A stretch of 64,000 bases of DNA, taken from Emydura subglobosa. Its lineage: Eukaryota > Chordata > Testudines > Chelidae. How positions within the stretch are numbered: position 1 is the first letter of the stretch; every line of letters starts with the position of its first letter. This document shows positions 46,951 to 58,286 of the stretch, piece by piece. The notes under the pieces are model-generated. The model worked only from the letters and a program-made list of their open reading frames with translations. It ran no database searches and was not told where the DNA came from. The position numbers were made by a program, and so were the translations under genes. The stretch spans positions 5,941,105 through 6,005,104 of the forward strand of contig ML679974.1 of NCBI GenBank assembly GCA_007922225.1, in the 5' to 3' direction.

Positions 46951-49900
46951 TTCTCTAATTTTGGTCAGTTGTCTAACTTTTTGAGTGGGTGCATACCTGA
47001 GCTGATGCTGGCCTGCTTCTTGCAAGGGATGCAACTTGCTTCCTTGTTTTGTAGGTACAATTTTGCTATTTATTATTATAGGCAGAGCTAGTAGGGATGC
47101 CAATGGTTAAGAGTGCCTAACATATTCTAAGACCTATTTTTACCTGCTTATCACATCGCCAAATTTTAGCTGTTTAGACTAAAAGTTTCTATCCTGAGTA
47201 TCTGCCTTGGGCAGTTTTTTTTTTTTTTTAAAGAACGCTTCAGTTAAAACAATTTAACTCTTTCTGATAATGAGATTAGAGGAAAATATATTGTTTTGCC
47301 CATGTTTAAAAAAGCATAGAAACATTTTGAAGAGAAACCAGTGCCTCAGGACTTTTGAAACAGTGCTTTAAAGCAGGAACTAGAAATTTGGGAGGGGGCT
47401 GGTGCCGGTGTTAGGGAATTGCCTTTTGGCAGCCCTGTGAAAACCAACTACATTTGTCCAAGTTATTGGCCACTGAAAATCACAGCTTACAGGTGCTCAG
47501 TAGAAGTTTGTTGGAGTTTGGTAGCTAAATTCTCTGATTCCATCTGCACTGGGGATGGGTCATCCCATGGCTGCAGGACCTGAGCAGGACTCTTCCTACA
47601 GCTGTTCTTCCTGGCAACCACAGTCTGCTGTAGTGCCAGCCACAGGAATTGAGAACAGGGAGCCTCTGTCATGTGCTCTCAATGCTCCTGTTGCTGGAAA
47701 CCAAGCAACAAGAAGAAGACGCGATCTCACTGAAATACTGAGATAATGAAGGGGGAACACAGGGGTGGAGCAGAAGAGAGGAAGTAGAGGGGCTTACAGC
47801 AGGTAGGAAAAAAGTAGGAGGGCAGGTACCAGGGGGTTAGGGTCCATTAGAGCAGAGCAGAAGGGGATGCAGGAGGCAGGGACTGCTGCAGTGCCATATG
47901 ACTAGCAGGAGGTGCTATGGGGCAGCCATGCTCCACCACAGTGAGCCACAGCCCACTAGCTAGTCTCATGGAAAATCCTCTCCTCACGCCATACACAGCT
48001 GGGTAACAGCTGAAATTAAAGTAATGTTAGAAAATTAATGTAGTTGTAGTGGTCCTTTAATACAATTTAGCAGCTGGGAAGAGGAGAGACTATGTCATGG
48101 ACCAACCCAGATATCTAAACATTAGTAACTGGTCCATGGACTACAGTTAGAGAATAGCTGGTCGATTGAGGTATAATTAGAAAACCACCCTCTTAATGGT
48201 TGATATTACATTTTTATTTATAAGGAGTCCCAAAGTATATTGGGGCTTCATAGGACAAACTACACAGCTCTAGCCCCCAATCTTGCAGTCTAGTGTCTGA
48301 CTGGAGATACAAATGAGTTCAGCAATAAATAGGAAGGAGCAGCGATATAGTAGAAGATAATATTTGAGTAATCATAAGTTGTGTATATCTTGAAGATTTA
48401 AAGAGATTTCTACTGAGTTGTTTTGTTCGGTTTATTTATGGAAAGATGACTGTACCAACAAATTAAGATTTTCTTTAATTTTTAGCTAAGTTATATTGCA
48501 TCCACTATTTTTGAGATTTGTTATGTGGTACTGTATCATTGCCCTGTGCTACCCAAGAGAATAATAGTCTTACTATGGCAAAGTGTTAGCTGTATTCTAC
48601 ACCGTTATCCATATCAAACATAAAAAATCTCATACCAACACTATCAACTTATATATCCACAGTAGATAGGCTGTCAGACTTAAAAAAGACAGGTAGGCAT
48701 TTTAAGTTGTACTGGCATAGTTTCTAAACTTTAACATTCCTTTATGCTGCATGGGGGACATTTCAAATGAGTGAATCATTAATTTTGGAAGGAATAAATG
48801 GAATGTGATGCAACATGTGGAACTGAAATAGGACAGTGATGACTATGACAGATTTTGTTCTGAGAATTTACTATGAAGACAATGAGAAGTCAGTGTTCCT
48901 TGAGTGGGATTTTCCCTAATTAAGCACCACCGTGCAACGAGTTTCTATCCTCAGTTACACTGAGACAAGTAGAAAGGAGTTGCACAGGAATAAGTGTAGG
49001 CAGAATTTGTCATCAGTGCATTTTCATCTTTAATCCACGCATGGTGGAATAATATAGGAAAGGTGATATAGAGCTGGAAAGAGTGTAGGGCAGGGGACAT
49101 CTTTACAAAAGCGTTAATTGCCTTTGATAACTAAGTATCACTTCATCAGTATTTGTATAGGTATTCTTCTTCTTACTGTATGAACAACATACCTCAGGAG
49201 GCATGTGACCAGGATTCATTACTGCATTTGGTCCACTGTTTGGCTGGACCATTAGCTTCCTAGGTTTGGGCTGGGTACTGATGGGGAGTATGACGTGAAC
49301 GCTGATCCATGCCTCCCAGAGGTATTCTCCTGCAAGTATTAGGAGATATTGCTAATACTCAAATAACTTCTACCTGTTATTAGACAAACTGATACAGGTT
49401 TAAGCATGTTCACTCTAAAAGTGCACCAACATTAAAGGAGCCCGGCCAAATGAATTTTAATTTGATAAAATTAAATGCCTAGCACTGTCTAGAGTGACTG
49501 TTTATTAATGAGGAACTTCCAAGTTCAACAATTCAAGTGCACATAACTGGGAAATTCCATATACAGTCTTTGGACAAAAACAGGAGACTCACACAGTAGA
49601 GTAGCTGAACTAAGATACTTGTTTGTAGACTATCAAAAGCTAAAACTGTGTACAAGTGACATTTTAACGCTACTGCAAATAAAACTTCATCCTAATTGAG
49701 ATAATGTATTTGTTCTGATAATGCTAAATTACACATCAGAAAACTCTGCTACTGGAAACTGGCTGCTAATCTAGCAATTCTTACTCACACAAGTAGCTCT
49801 CTTGACTTCAAAGGAGCAACGCCCCTATTTGCAGTAGGGTAGAGTTTCATGTTTTAGAAGTACTGCAGTAACTCAGTGTTGGCCAGTTTCTTTTTTATTA

Positions 49901-50309
49901 CTATGAAAGGCCAATATTTGGAATACTTTGTCCTGTAGGCAATATTAGAGAGAGAACACGAAATTTTAATTATGATTTTATTGAATAACTTTCAATTTGG
50001 ATGGTTTATAACAATACACATTACAAAATAAGAAGGTCCCAGTCTCATTCCCAGCCCCTCCCACCAGCTACAACTATATTAAAAATGATGCTTTTATGGT
50101 CTTGGAGTGAAAGTGAGTCCCCAGGGAATACATCTCAGAGATGGCCCCTTCAAGCAGGATGGAATTGTCACTGCTCCCAGACTAGCCAATTACATAATGT
50201 CAATTGTCCACCTTTGCACCAACCCAGGAGAGTTAATGGAAACCATCAAAGAAACTATAAACAACAAAACCACTCAGAAGTGAAAAGGAACAATTCGACA
50301 ACAGCCCTG
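46951..50309. other. Upstream flank, nothing recognised
   Basis: AT-rich non-coding DNA; no exon or clear repeat ends. A T run at about 47215-47229. Confidence 0.4.
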
Positions 50310-51600
50310 TGTGATCTGCAGTACCCCATGTACACCCTTATGGTGTGATCTGCATCATTCATGTTCACCCTTACAGGGTAACGGTGTATTGTCTGATGCA
50401 AAGTATGCCATGTAAGGTGTTTTTAGAATGCTCACGACATACTGAACATTATTGTTATGGTAGCATGTTTCCTGCAATGTCATACATAGGTACAGATATG
50501 AAACTCTGCTGTGTCATATCCCCAAATGTGTCTCTCACATGGTTTGAACAGATGCAGACGAACACAAAGCTGTGTTTCCGTGCCCCGCAGAGGCATGCAT
50601 ACAGGAACAATGGACTGGCCTAAGCACCTGTAAGCACTCTGGCTCAAGTGGAAGAAATCATGTCCATTGCCAGACAGGGCCAATCACCTGACCACAGGAG
50701 GTGTTGGGGAAACTTGTTAAAAGCTGAGGCGTCTTTGTCTCTGGGCTCTTCCCTGGAATCTTTCTCTCAAGTGACATCAAAGACGGGCAGTGGCACCTAG
50801 CCCCAGGGAGAAGGAGCCTGGCTGAAAGATGCATCACAACCAGTCTGTGTGGTAGGCTGACATCATAGAACCTAACATCATGGATTGAAAGAGACTGGAA
50901 TATTAATCATTGTTTAGAATGAGTTATGATTTAGTTAATTGTGATTAGCTCCTTGACTCATTTATTAATCTTTTGGTTTATATTAATCTGACTTGGAATC
51001 TCTTAAACTCTTGCTATAGTCAATAAACTTGTTTGTTTTATCCAAAACAGTGCATGTGGATTTACTGTGTACAGAAACCTCACTTAGAGTGACAGAGCTG
51101 GTGCATATCAATCCCTTTGATAAATTGACAGACAAGTGTAAATGAGCTTGCAGGGTGCAGGACGGAACCCTGCAAGACGGCAGTTCCTGAGGTTGCTTCT
51201 GGGACTGGGGGTGTTTGCTAGGGGGTTATCCCATGCGTGGCTAGCCAGAGTGCTCCTTCCCTAGGCGAGGAACCGATTACACGCAGGAGGCTGGGCATGG
51301 GCCAACCCAGGTGTGGGTGGTTCACACACAGCAAAGCGGGGTAAATCAGGGCCCAAGAGTGAAGAAGTGGGGTTACACAGCAGTCCAGATTGCAGGGGAG
51401 GGCGCAAGAGCTTGATTCAGTACATCACAGGGTGGAGAAAGACACTCTGCATCCATTCATTGAGAAGGTACCTGGATCGGGGGGGCCGGGGGGTGGGTGT
51501 TCCATGAAAGACTGGGTCCTACCTCCTTGCTGCTAGCAAGTGTTGCCAGAGACTGAACCGTGGGGTGACAATCGCCTTTATTAGACAGGCCAGGCAACTA
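50310..51600 (+). mobile_element. LTR-like region with tandem duplication at its start
   Basis: Opens with two 34-bp near-copies (50310-50343 and 50344-50377, each starting TGTGATCTGCA). It continues with a CAATAAACTTG polyadenylation-type signal near 51021 and a GC-rich U5-like tail. Resembles a turtle ERV LTR. No TSD identified, so the right limit is approximate. It abuts the provirus that starts at 51647. Confidence 0.45.
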
Positions 51601-51646
51601 TCACTATGGGTAGCTCCTAGTTCATGTGATTTTGTTTTGTACATAC

Positions 51647-52171
51647 TGTAAAGCACGAAGGAGTCTTTCTCCAAGAATCAGGCAGCACAGACAATACTGA
51701 AGAGGTTTATTCACACTACAGGGAAGTCTGATAAATCAGCTTCAACTTCATGGTGTTACAGTGGTCAGTTATATACACTTTCTTATCGCTTACATAGTAC
51801 GTTTTAAATTCTTTATCCAGTCACTTACAAATACAGACACTGTCCCATCCAGAGAGAACAACAGTGATAATGGTCGTTACATACATGCAGAGACACTTTA
51901 ATCACTCTGCTTACATCAAGGATGCTAGAGTTACACTCAGGGTGGAGGAAGAAGGGGGCAGGAGTCCTTACAGATAGGTGACAGATGAGACAAATTCTAA
52001 AAGCAAATGTGCTGTTCTCATTGGAATTAAAATCACTCAGAGGACTTCTGGCTTCCTGAGCCATCGGATGCTTACACAAGCCATTGTCCTTGAGGATCTG
52101 GTATGGTCGTTAGCCATTTACATGAGTTTCGACTTACAACGTGTTAGCTGAAAACAACCTCAAGCCTTACA
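51647..52171 (-). repeat. 3' LTR of the provirus (525 bp)
   Basis: On the minus strand it begins TGTAAGGCTTGAGG and ends GCTTTACA. A TATATAA box (near 51770) precedes AATAAA (near 51711) on the minus strand. It shares its full length with 57766-58286 and 62542-63064. Confidence 0.95.
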
Positions 52172-52186
52172 GTTCCTTCCTGTTTG
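52172..52186 (-). other. Polypurine tract
   Basis: The minus strand reads AAACAGGAAGGAAC directly before the 3' LTR, the expected place for the plus-strand primer. It is interrupted by C residues. Confidence 0.7.
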
Positions 52187-52289
52187 ACAAATCGAACCCA
52201 TAAGTGAGATATGATTAATTACTTAGATACTTTGATATTCATGATCTACTTTAGGATTATACGGGGAAGGTATTATAGAGGGGGGAGGC

Positions 52290-53670
52290 AAGAGTAGAGA
52301 GCATAGTAAAGTTGTTAATCATGTGCTTAAAGTAACAGCACATACACACAGATGAAAACAGGACAAAAAAAGGAGCAGCAGCGGCAGGATAGTTCACCAG
52401 GTGATGAGGCTGTAGGATAGGCCAGAAGTTGACTCTTCCAAGCAGGTTACAATCTGGGTGGAGAGTTGGACCATCACCCAGTCTTTAGCAGTGTTCTTAT
52501 GAACGGTGGCAGACACAGAGGCAGCAGCAGCAAGGACCACTTTAGCCAGCAGCTCCTTTGCTATTTGGAATTGCCATACCACCAAGGAAGTGTTGTCATT
52601 CCAGTGAAGATGCGGCCGGGCAAATGAATGTCACCCAGAGTGAAGGAGTCCGTAATCTGTAGACACATGGAGGAGTTGGCTGGACACTGAAGCGGGCCGT
52701 AGCTGTAATATGATGCAGTGGTGATAAAACACCACTGCGTGGCAGACACTTGAACAGCAATCTCAGCAGGAGAGGAAGGATAGTAACAAACACAGAAGAA
52801 GAATTATTCAAAGGGCGGAGGGTAGAACAAGAGCAAATAATAAGCAGTTTCTATACAACAGTCCGAAGTTGTTATGAGCATGCCGCCAGTGGGGGAGGGA
52901 GACAAAGCCAGAAAGTCCTATTCGATAGAAAGTGTTGTTAGACACATAACCAACAGATTTAAAATAAAAAGAGGAAGGAAAAACATGGGTGGGGATAACA
53001 AAAGGGTATGCAAGAAGAAAATCAAAAGAGGGGGTGGAAGAGGTTTCAAGGTGTAGGGGGGAGGCAACAATTAACTGAGCAGATATATTTGCCAAGTTTG
53101 CAAGGGCAGAGGAAGAGAGGGTGTGGGAGGGGGGGAAACCAAGGCATATATCTAACATATCTTCTTTTAACATATTGAACAAATCACAAGCTAACATATC
53201 ACAAGCACGTCCCTTAGATTGGGATATAGTCATATTGATTATATCAGAAGTTTTTTTAATTGCTGTATAGAATCCATCCACGGCTGCATCTATAGCAGTG
53301 AAAGAATATATAATAAGCCAGCACTGGTGTATTTTAGGGTCTGGGTAGTCTGGCTTTTAACCCAGGCATTGTAAAATCTATCTGCATTGGCATTAAGCGA
53401 GTTTATCATGAAATTTGAGCTTCCAAATATTCCTCCAATGTCACCTAGGAAGCCTCGCTTTTGTCTTTTTACTGTGTGGGTGTAGATAGTAGATTGGTGC
53501 AGTAGTAACTTTAACTGTTCTTGTAGCCATTGTAAAGAATTAGGGTGGTCGAAACATATATTTTGTAATAGTACAGCAAACTTAGACAAATCATATTCAA
53601 CTTTAACAGAAACCATAATTACATCATATAGAAGTGTCTTATTAGATCCCAAATGGATAATACAATCTGG
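52290..53670 (-). pseudogene. ERV env remnant (SU end and TM), several frameshifts
   Basis: The first open piece (53652-53290) has a furin-type RQKR at 53466-53455 followed by a Gly/Phe-rich hydrophobic stretch (GFLGDIGGIFG), read as the SU/TM boundary and fusion peptide. Open pieces in other frames follow (53281-52808, 52749-52561, 52585-52394), and a hydrophobic, Cys-containing segment near 52380-52330 may be the membrane anchor. At least three frame changes break it. Most of SU, including any receptor-binding part, is missing. An Env lineage was not identified. Confidence 0.75.
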
Positions 53671-54330
53671 AGTTTGGGGTGGCTGCCACTTGGAGATTTT
53701 CCTGTGGAATTGTTGCAGCCTTTTTAGCAGTCTCGTCTACAGCTGCATTTGCAAGAGAAAGGGGGTCACTATTTCTGGTATGTGCCTTAATCTTAACCCC
53801 AGCCAGCTTTTAAGAGGGGTACTGAATGAAGTGAGGTAACCCCGATTAGTCCAAGAATCAAGATACTCATGAACTACCCCAAATGCATAGCGTCTGTCTG
53901 TGTAAATGGTAACAGCCTGGTCTGTGGTAGGCCTGTGTTAGTACCACTAATTTGGCTACTTGAGCCGAACAGGAAGGCAGCAAGGAGTGGAGGCATGTAT
54001 CTGACAGGTCGCAAACTGGCCAGCTGGAACAAGGTTGGCCGGCGACATAGTACCGGGATCCGTCAACAAACAAAACAAGATCAGAAGAGGATAGTGGTTG
54101 TTCAGACACAAGTCGGTCCTGTATAATGGTGTCCTCAGAAAGAGGGCACTGATGAGGTTCTCCTGTTGTTGGCATTAATATAGCAGGATTAAGAAGGTTA
54201 GAATGTGCAATTGTAATGTGGGGGCTTAGAAGGGTGCATTCCCCACTTTGAGCATCGTGCTGAGGTGACCTTTGAGAAGTGGCCCCTGTCCAAGATTTTG
54301 TGAACTGCATGAGGTACGAAAACTGTAAGG
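53670..54330 (-). pseudogene. ERV pol remnant: RNase H domain
   Basis: Minus-strand open piece 54310-53867 includes LVLFVDGSRYY, the first catalytic Asp motif. The following AQVAKL stands where families have A-Q-x-A-E-L, so the catalytic Glu is Lys. A YTDRRYAFG-type motif (third Asp) lies in another frame near 53900, and ANAAVDETAKKAA near 53740-53700 matches the domain's C-terminal end. Integrase should follow but env sequence begins within about 60 bp. Confidence 0.8.
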
Positions 54331-55450
54331 GGGGCTCCAGAAACCAAAGGTGAGGAAACAGTAACGGCCCAGCAGGCTGCCTCTACGGCTTAAAGACAGT
54401 GGTTAAAAGCTAGAGTTACTGGATCAAGGCGGGTGGAATAGTAGGCCACAGGGGAGCGCTTGTTGCCGTGGTTCTGAGTGAATACAGCAATAGCATGGCC
54501 ATCCTGTACATGGGTCCAGAGCTTGATGGTACTATTGGGCAGGGGAACCTGAATGCTGGAGCCAAAAGGAGGGCTGTTTTAAGCTGTGTTAAGCAGTGGT
54601 CATGCTCTGACCAAGAGATGGGGTCCAAGGAGGTTTGGGCCCCTTTAAGAAGGTCATTGAGGGGTTGTGCTAAGGTGGAAAACAATGGGATATATGGTCT
54701 ACAAAAGTTAAGGAGGCCCATTAACTTATGTAATTCCTGAACTGTTGTCGGCTGCGGGGCTGTAGCAATTGCGATCCGGCGGTCTGAAGTGAGTGCTTTG
54801 GAGTCCTGGGAGACCATGTAAACCAGATATTGAACCGTAGATAGAGCTATCTGAGCTTTCCAAGGGTTGGCCTTTAAGCCTACATGGGCTAAGGCCTGGA
54901 GCAACATTTGAAGGGCACGTAAGTGGTCAGAGACAGTGTAGGAAGCAAGCAATAAATCATCAACATGTTGCAAACAAGTAGAATTGGCAGAAGCCCAGTC
55001 TACTGAAGAAAGGGCCTTTGCCATAACCCGGTGAAAGAGGGTGGGAGAATTATGATGTCCTTGAGGCAAACACGTCCAGCTGAACTGGGGAGAGCCAAAG
55101 GTAAACGCAAACTAGTGTTGTGACTTTGGATGCATGGGTAAGGGTTCCAAAAGCTGTTTGCAACATCTAACACAGTGAAGATGCAGTAAGAATGATCAAG
55201 GCCTGAAAGGGCGACTGATGGATCACCTACAATGGGAGCAAGTTTATCTGTATATTGATTAATGGTGTGATTAATGGTAGTTGATGGTAAGGTGCCAGGA
55301 GCCATCAGGTTTTTTTAACTGGCCAGATAGGAGAGTTGGTGGGGGTGGGAGAACAGGGAACAAGTATGCCTTGTTAGTGTAAAGAATGAATAATGTCACC
55401 CACTGCGTTTAAGGCCTCAGGCTTGAGAGGTTATTGTTTGGTAGGTGGGG
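54330..55450 (-). pseudogene. ERV pol remnant: reverse transcriptase
   Basis: Two main open pieces (55305-55000 and 55069-54416) overlap in different frames. Motifs seen in order are VLDVANSFWN (first catalytic Asp), MPQGHHNSPTLFHRVM and QHVDDLLLAS, in which the usual Tyr of YxDD is His. The connection region (LMGLLNFCRPYIP, LAQPLNDLLKGA) follows. A PIWPVKK-like N-terminal landmark lies near 55320 in a further frame. Frameshifts and a substituted active-site residue make it non-functional. Confidence 0.9.
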
Positions 55451-55680
55451 GAAGTTGACCGGTAACCTGGAGGGGTGGGCAGAGATGAGCAGGCACCAAA
55501 CTGAAAGATAACTTGTCCTCAGATGGAAGGAAACCTGGAACATAATTGTTGAAAAGGGTTAAAGGTATTCCATGTGAGAGAGTCACAAATTTAGCAGTGG
55601 CAATAGAAGAAAGACTTGTTGCTGCGAAGAGGAATGATTTATATGTATCAGACAAGGATCTTTTCTTTTGCCTTCACAAG
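55431..55680 (-). pseudogene. ERV pol remnant, segment before RT
   Basis: 74-codon open piece ending in a Pro-rich stretch (LPPPTKQ) just before the RT N-terminus. It probably belongs to the protease-RT linker. No protease active-site D-T/S-G seen. Confidence 0.45.
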
Positions 55681-56104
55681 TGGGCTAGTACCTCAATATT
55701 CCCAGATATAACCCAATACATGTCATGTTTTAGTGTAACCAAACTGAGAATTTGCACTTCAGTACATCCAATAATCAAAGCAGTTCTATTTTCCATTTTC
55801 ATTTGCTGCTTGTGTAACAGCCATGTGATAGTGTTTAACTATTGCCACATATTTCATATAGCTTTAAGGTTTCCCAATCCTATCTATCTATATATTTGTT
55901 TACAGTGCTCATTGAGTCTCTTCTGCTTAATGTAATATACCACACAATGTTAGTAACAAGACAAACAGCACAAAACACAATCTTTGTTGCAATAAATTCA
56001 TGGTGTTGGTCTTCAGCTGTTTCGCTGGCACCCGCTTTTCTTGAAGTTCTGAAAGACAAAAGGAACATTTTCTACCCCCTTTTGGGTATTATTGCTTAAT
56101 ATAC

Positions 56105-56148
<44 letters not shown>

Positions 56149-56920
56149 ATTTCCTTGCTGATTGCAGACAAAACAGAGGAATTACCTTCATATTTTCCTG
56201 TGTCTGGCTGAGTTTTCCCACAGCCATAACTTTTAACATTTAAAGTGTATTCAAAATTCCTTCTATTAAAATCTCAGAAAAACAGAAGTGCAAGTGTGTG
56301 TGTGTGTGTGGGGGGGGGGAAATTGGGGAAGCAAGCAATTAGCTTTGTAAGACCATTTTAAAAAGGTACAGGCTAACATCAACATTCTTTAACAGTTTAA
56401 TCAGATTCACAACGGCTACGATTAGCAGGTGCTCTGTCCTGCTTCAGGGATCTTTTGGGGATCTGCAATGCCTTGCATTACTTGAATACACTTCCCACTT
56501 TTGCTTACATTACTTGGCAGGAGGCTCATCTTTACTTTGCACGCATTCCACTATCAGTCCCCAGTTACCAGGGCATTTTGAATGGCTTTTTTTTTTTTTT
56601 TTTTTTTTTAAATCAGTGCAAGCGTGGATCATATCAACTGCTGATTTAAACTTAACAGAGGCCCAATTGCCATTTTGATGTTCCTTTAAAAGGACCTTTA
56701 CCTATGAAAGGTCGGGGCATTTAGCTTTAGTCAAGGTATGGAGATCCCTAGGATGTAACGTTTATGTTGTAACCATTTGATTTATTTTTTTCGAAAGTAT
56801 CATGTTTCGGTCTTCGAGCTTTAGATCTGGGAGAGCCTTTAATAAGCCCCTCATTTCCTCGGTACTGAGAGGAGTATACTTATAAGTATGCTGAGCTGTT
56901 CTGTTACCTCTGTGTCCCGT
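55681..56920. other. Provirus interior of unclear origin with T/A palindrome
   Basis: Where the rest of gag and protease should be, I recognise neither. The segment holds a T24-A21 palindromic tract (56105-56149), a GT run then ten G (56294-56319) and a T23 run (56587-56609), and is AT-rich. It may be a later insertion or badly decayed gag. Confidence 0.5.
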
Positions 56921-57384
56921 CCATTTTTATAGTTGTGTTGTGAGCTGTTTCCAATTAAGTTTTTTTTGGTTATTTTCATTATCATTGTCTGAACCAAAAT
57001 CGGTGTGATCCTCCTGTGTCAGGATAGCATTAATATGATGTACGGAGAAGTTACATTCTTTCATTTTAACCTTTAAAGCACTCTTTTCCGTTTGGAGTTC
57101 ATTTAATTTATGGTTCAGATCTGTCTTTTGGCTCTGCATTGATGTGAAAGCCTTTTGAAGTTCCTCTAACGTTTTTACCTTTCTTTCATATGCACAGTAA
57201 AAGTATCAACTCCTTTCTCTAGCTTTCCTTTTGTCTGACCAGACCACCACAACAGATTGTCTTTTACACTTACACCGGTCCATTCATCTTTTACCATAGA
57301 TTTCTGAACCTTTGCATTCTTTTCTTTTAGAAATTCAATGATTTTTCCTCGCGTTGAAGGCATCATTAAAGCACACTGGGGCAA
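56900..57384 (-). pseudogene. ERV gag N-terminal remnant
   Basis: The first open piece (57384-57175) has a charged, Lys-rich start with a WWSG motif. A second (57139-56927, starting MQSQKTDLNHKLNEL) is a likely coiled coil with heptad-like Leu/Lys spacing. The two are separated by a frame change near 57175. Position 3' of the primer site supports gag. No major homology region or zinc knuckle seen. Confidence 0.55.
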
Positions 57385-57744
57385 TTTGTACGACTGTCAC
57401 CTAGCTTCCTAAAACCCACTTAAATGGTGTTTCAGAGGAATCAACTGAGCACCTTGTACTCAGCACTACTGAAGCACACTCTGGTGCTCAGTACTTGGCG
57501 TTGCAGCCTTCACCGGAGCGATCCCTGCACCCCGAAAACGTGGCCAAAACTACAACCCCAAAACACAATCCCTGTTCAGGCCTCTTGTCTATGTGCCTTA
57601 TGTGTGCTCGTTTTAGAATAAAAAAGGGTGCAAAGGGGTATATCTCAGGGTGTCCCAGCTCAAGGTGCGCACCAGAGGTGGCAAGTATAAAAGGTATTCA
57701 CCTCTGTCCTTGGGCGTGGGAAGCACTCCGAGGATCCCAGTCAT

Positions 57745-57762
57745 ACCCTGCTCGCTGCGCCA
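57745..57762 (-). other. Primer binding site, tRNA-Ser type
   Basis: The minus strand reads TGGCGCAGCGAGCAGGGT three bases inside the 5' LTR. It is the complement of the 3' end of vertebrate tRNA-Ser(UGA), including CCA, for all 18 bases as I remember that tRNA. Confidence 0.82.
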
Positions 57763-57765
57763 AAT

Positions 57766-58286
57766 TGTAAAGCATGAAGGATTCCTTTCTCCAAGAATCA
57801 GGCAGCACAGACAATACTGAAGAGGTTTATTCATGATACGGGGAAGTCTGATAAATCAGCTTCATGGTGTTAAAGTGGTCAGTTATATACACTTTCTTAT
57901 CGCTTACAGAGTACGTTTTAAATTCTTTATCCAGTCACTTACAAATACAGACACTGTCCCATCCGGAGAGAACAACAGTGATAATGATTGTTACATACAT
58001 GCAGAGACACTTTAATCACTCTGCTTACATCAAGGATGCTAGGGTTACACTCGTGGTGGAGGAATAAGGGGGCGGGGGGTCCTTACAGATAGGTGGCAGA
58101 TGAGACAGAAATTCTAAAAGCAAATGTGCTGTTCTTATTGGAATTAGAATCACTAAGAGAACATCTGGCTTTGAGCCACTGGATGCTTACACTAGCTATT
58201 GTCCTTGAGGATCAGGTATGCTTGTTAGCCATTTACATGAGTTTCGACTTACAACTTGTTAGCTGAAAACAACCTCAAGCCTTACA
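57766..58286 (-). repeat. 5' LTR of the provirus (521 bp)
   Basis: Partner of the LTR at 51647-52171, with the same TGTAAGGC start and GCTTTACA end on the minus strand, TATATAA box and AATAAA. It has a 6-bp deletion and a few other indels relative to its partner. Confidence 0.95.

Larger units (their letters stand above)
51647..58286 (-). mobile_element. Endogenous retrovirus, 6.6 kb, degraded, tRNA-Ser primer site
   Basis: Paired LTRs flank a 5.6 kb interior reading, on the minus strand, 5' LTR - primer site - gag remnant - unclear segment - pol (RT, RNase H) - env remnant - purine tract - 3' LTR. All frames are broken by stops and shifts, and integrase and most of SU are absent. The LTRs differ at about 33 of some 515 aligned bases plus a few indels (my count by eye), so the insertion is old. 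Flanking 4-mers ATAC and GTAA do not match. RT resembles gamma/epsilon-type proviruses, but genus is not settled. Confidence 0.93.
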
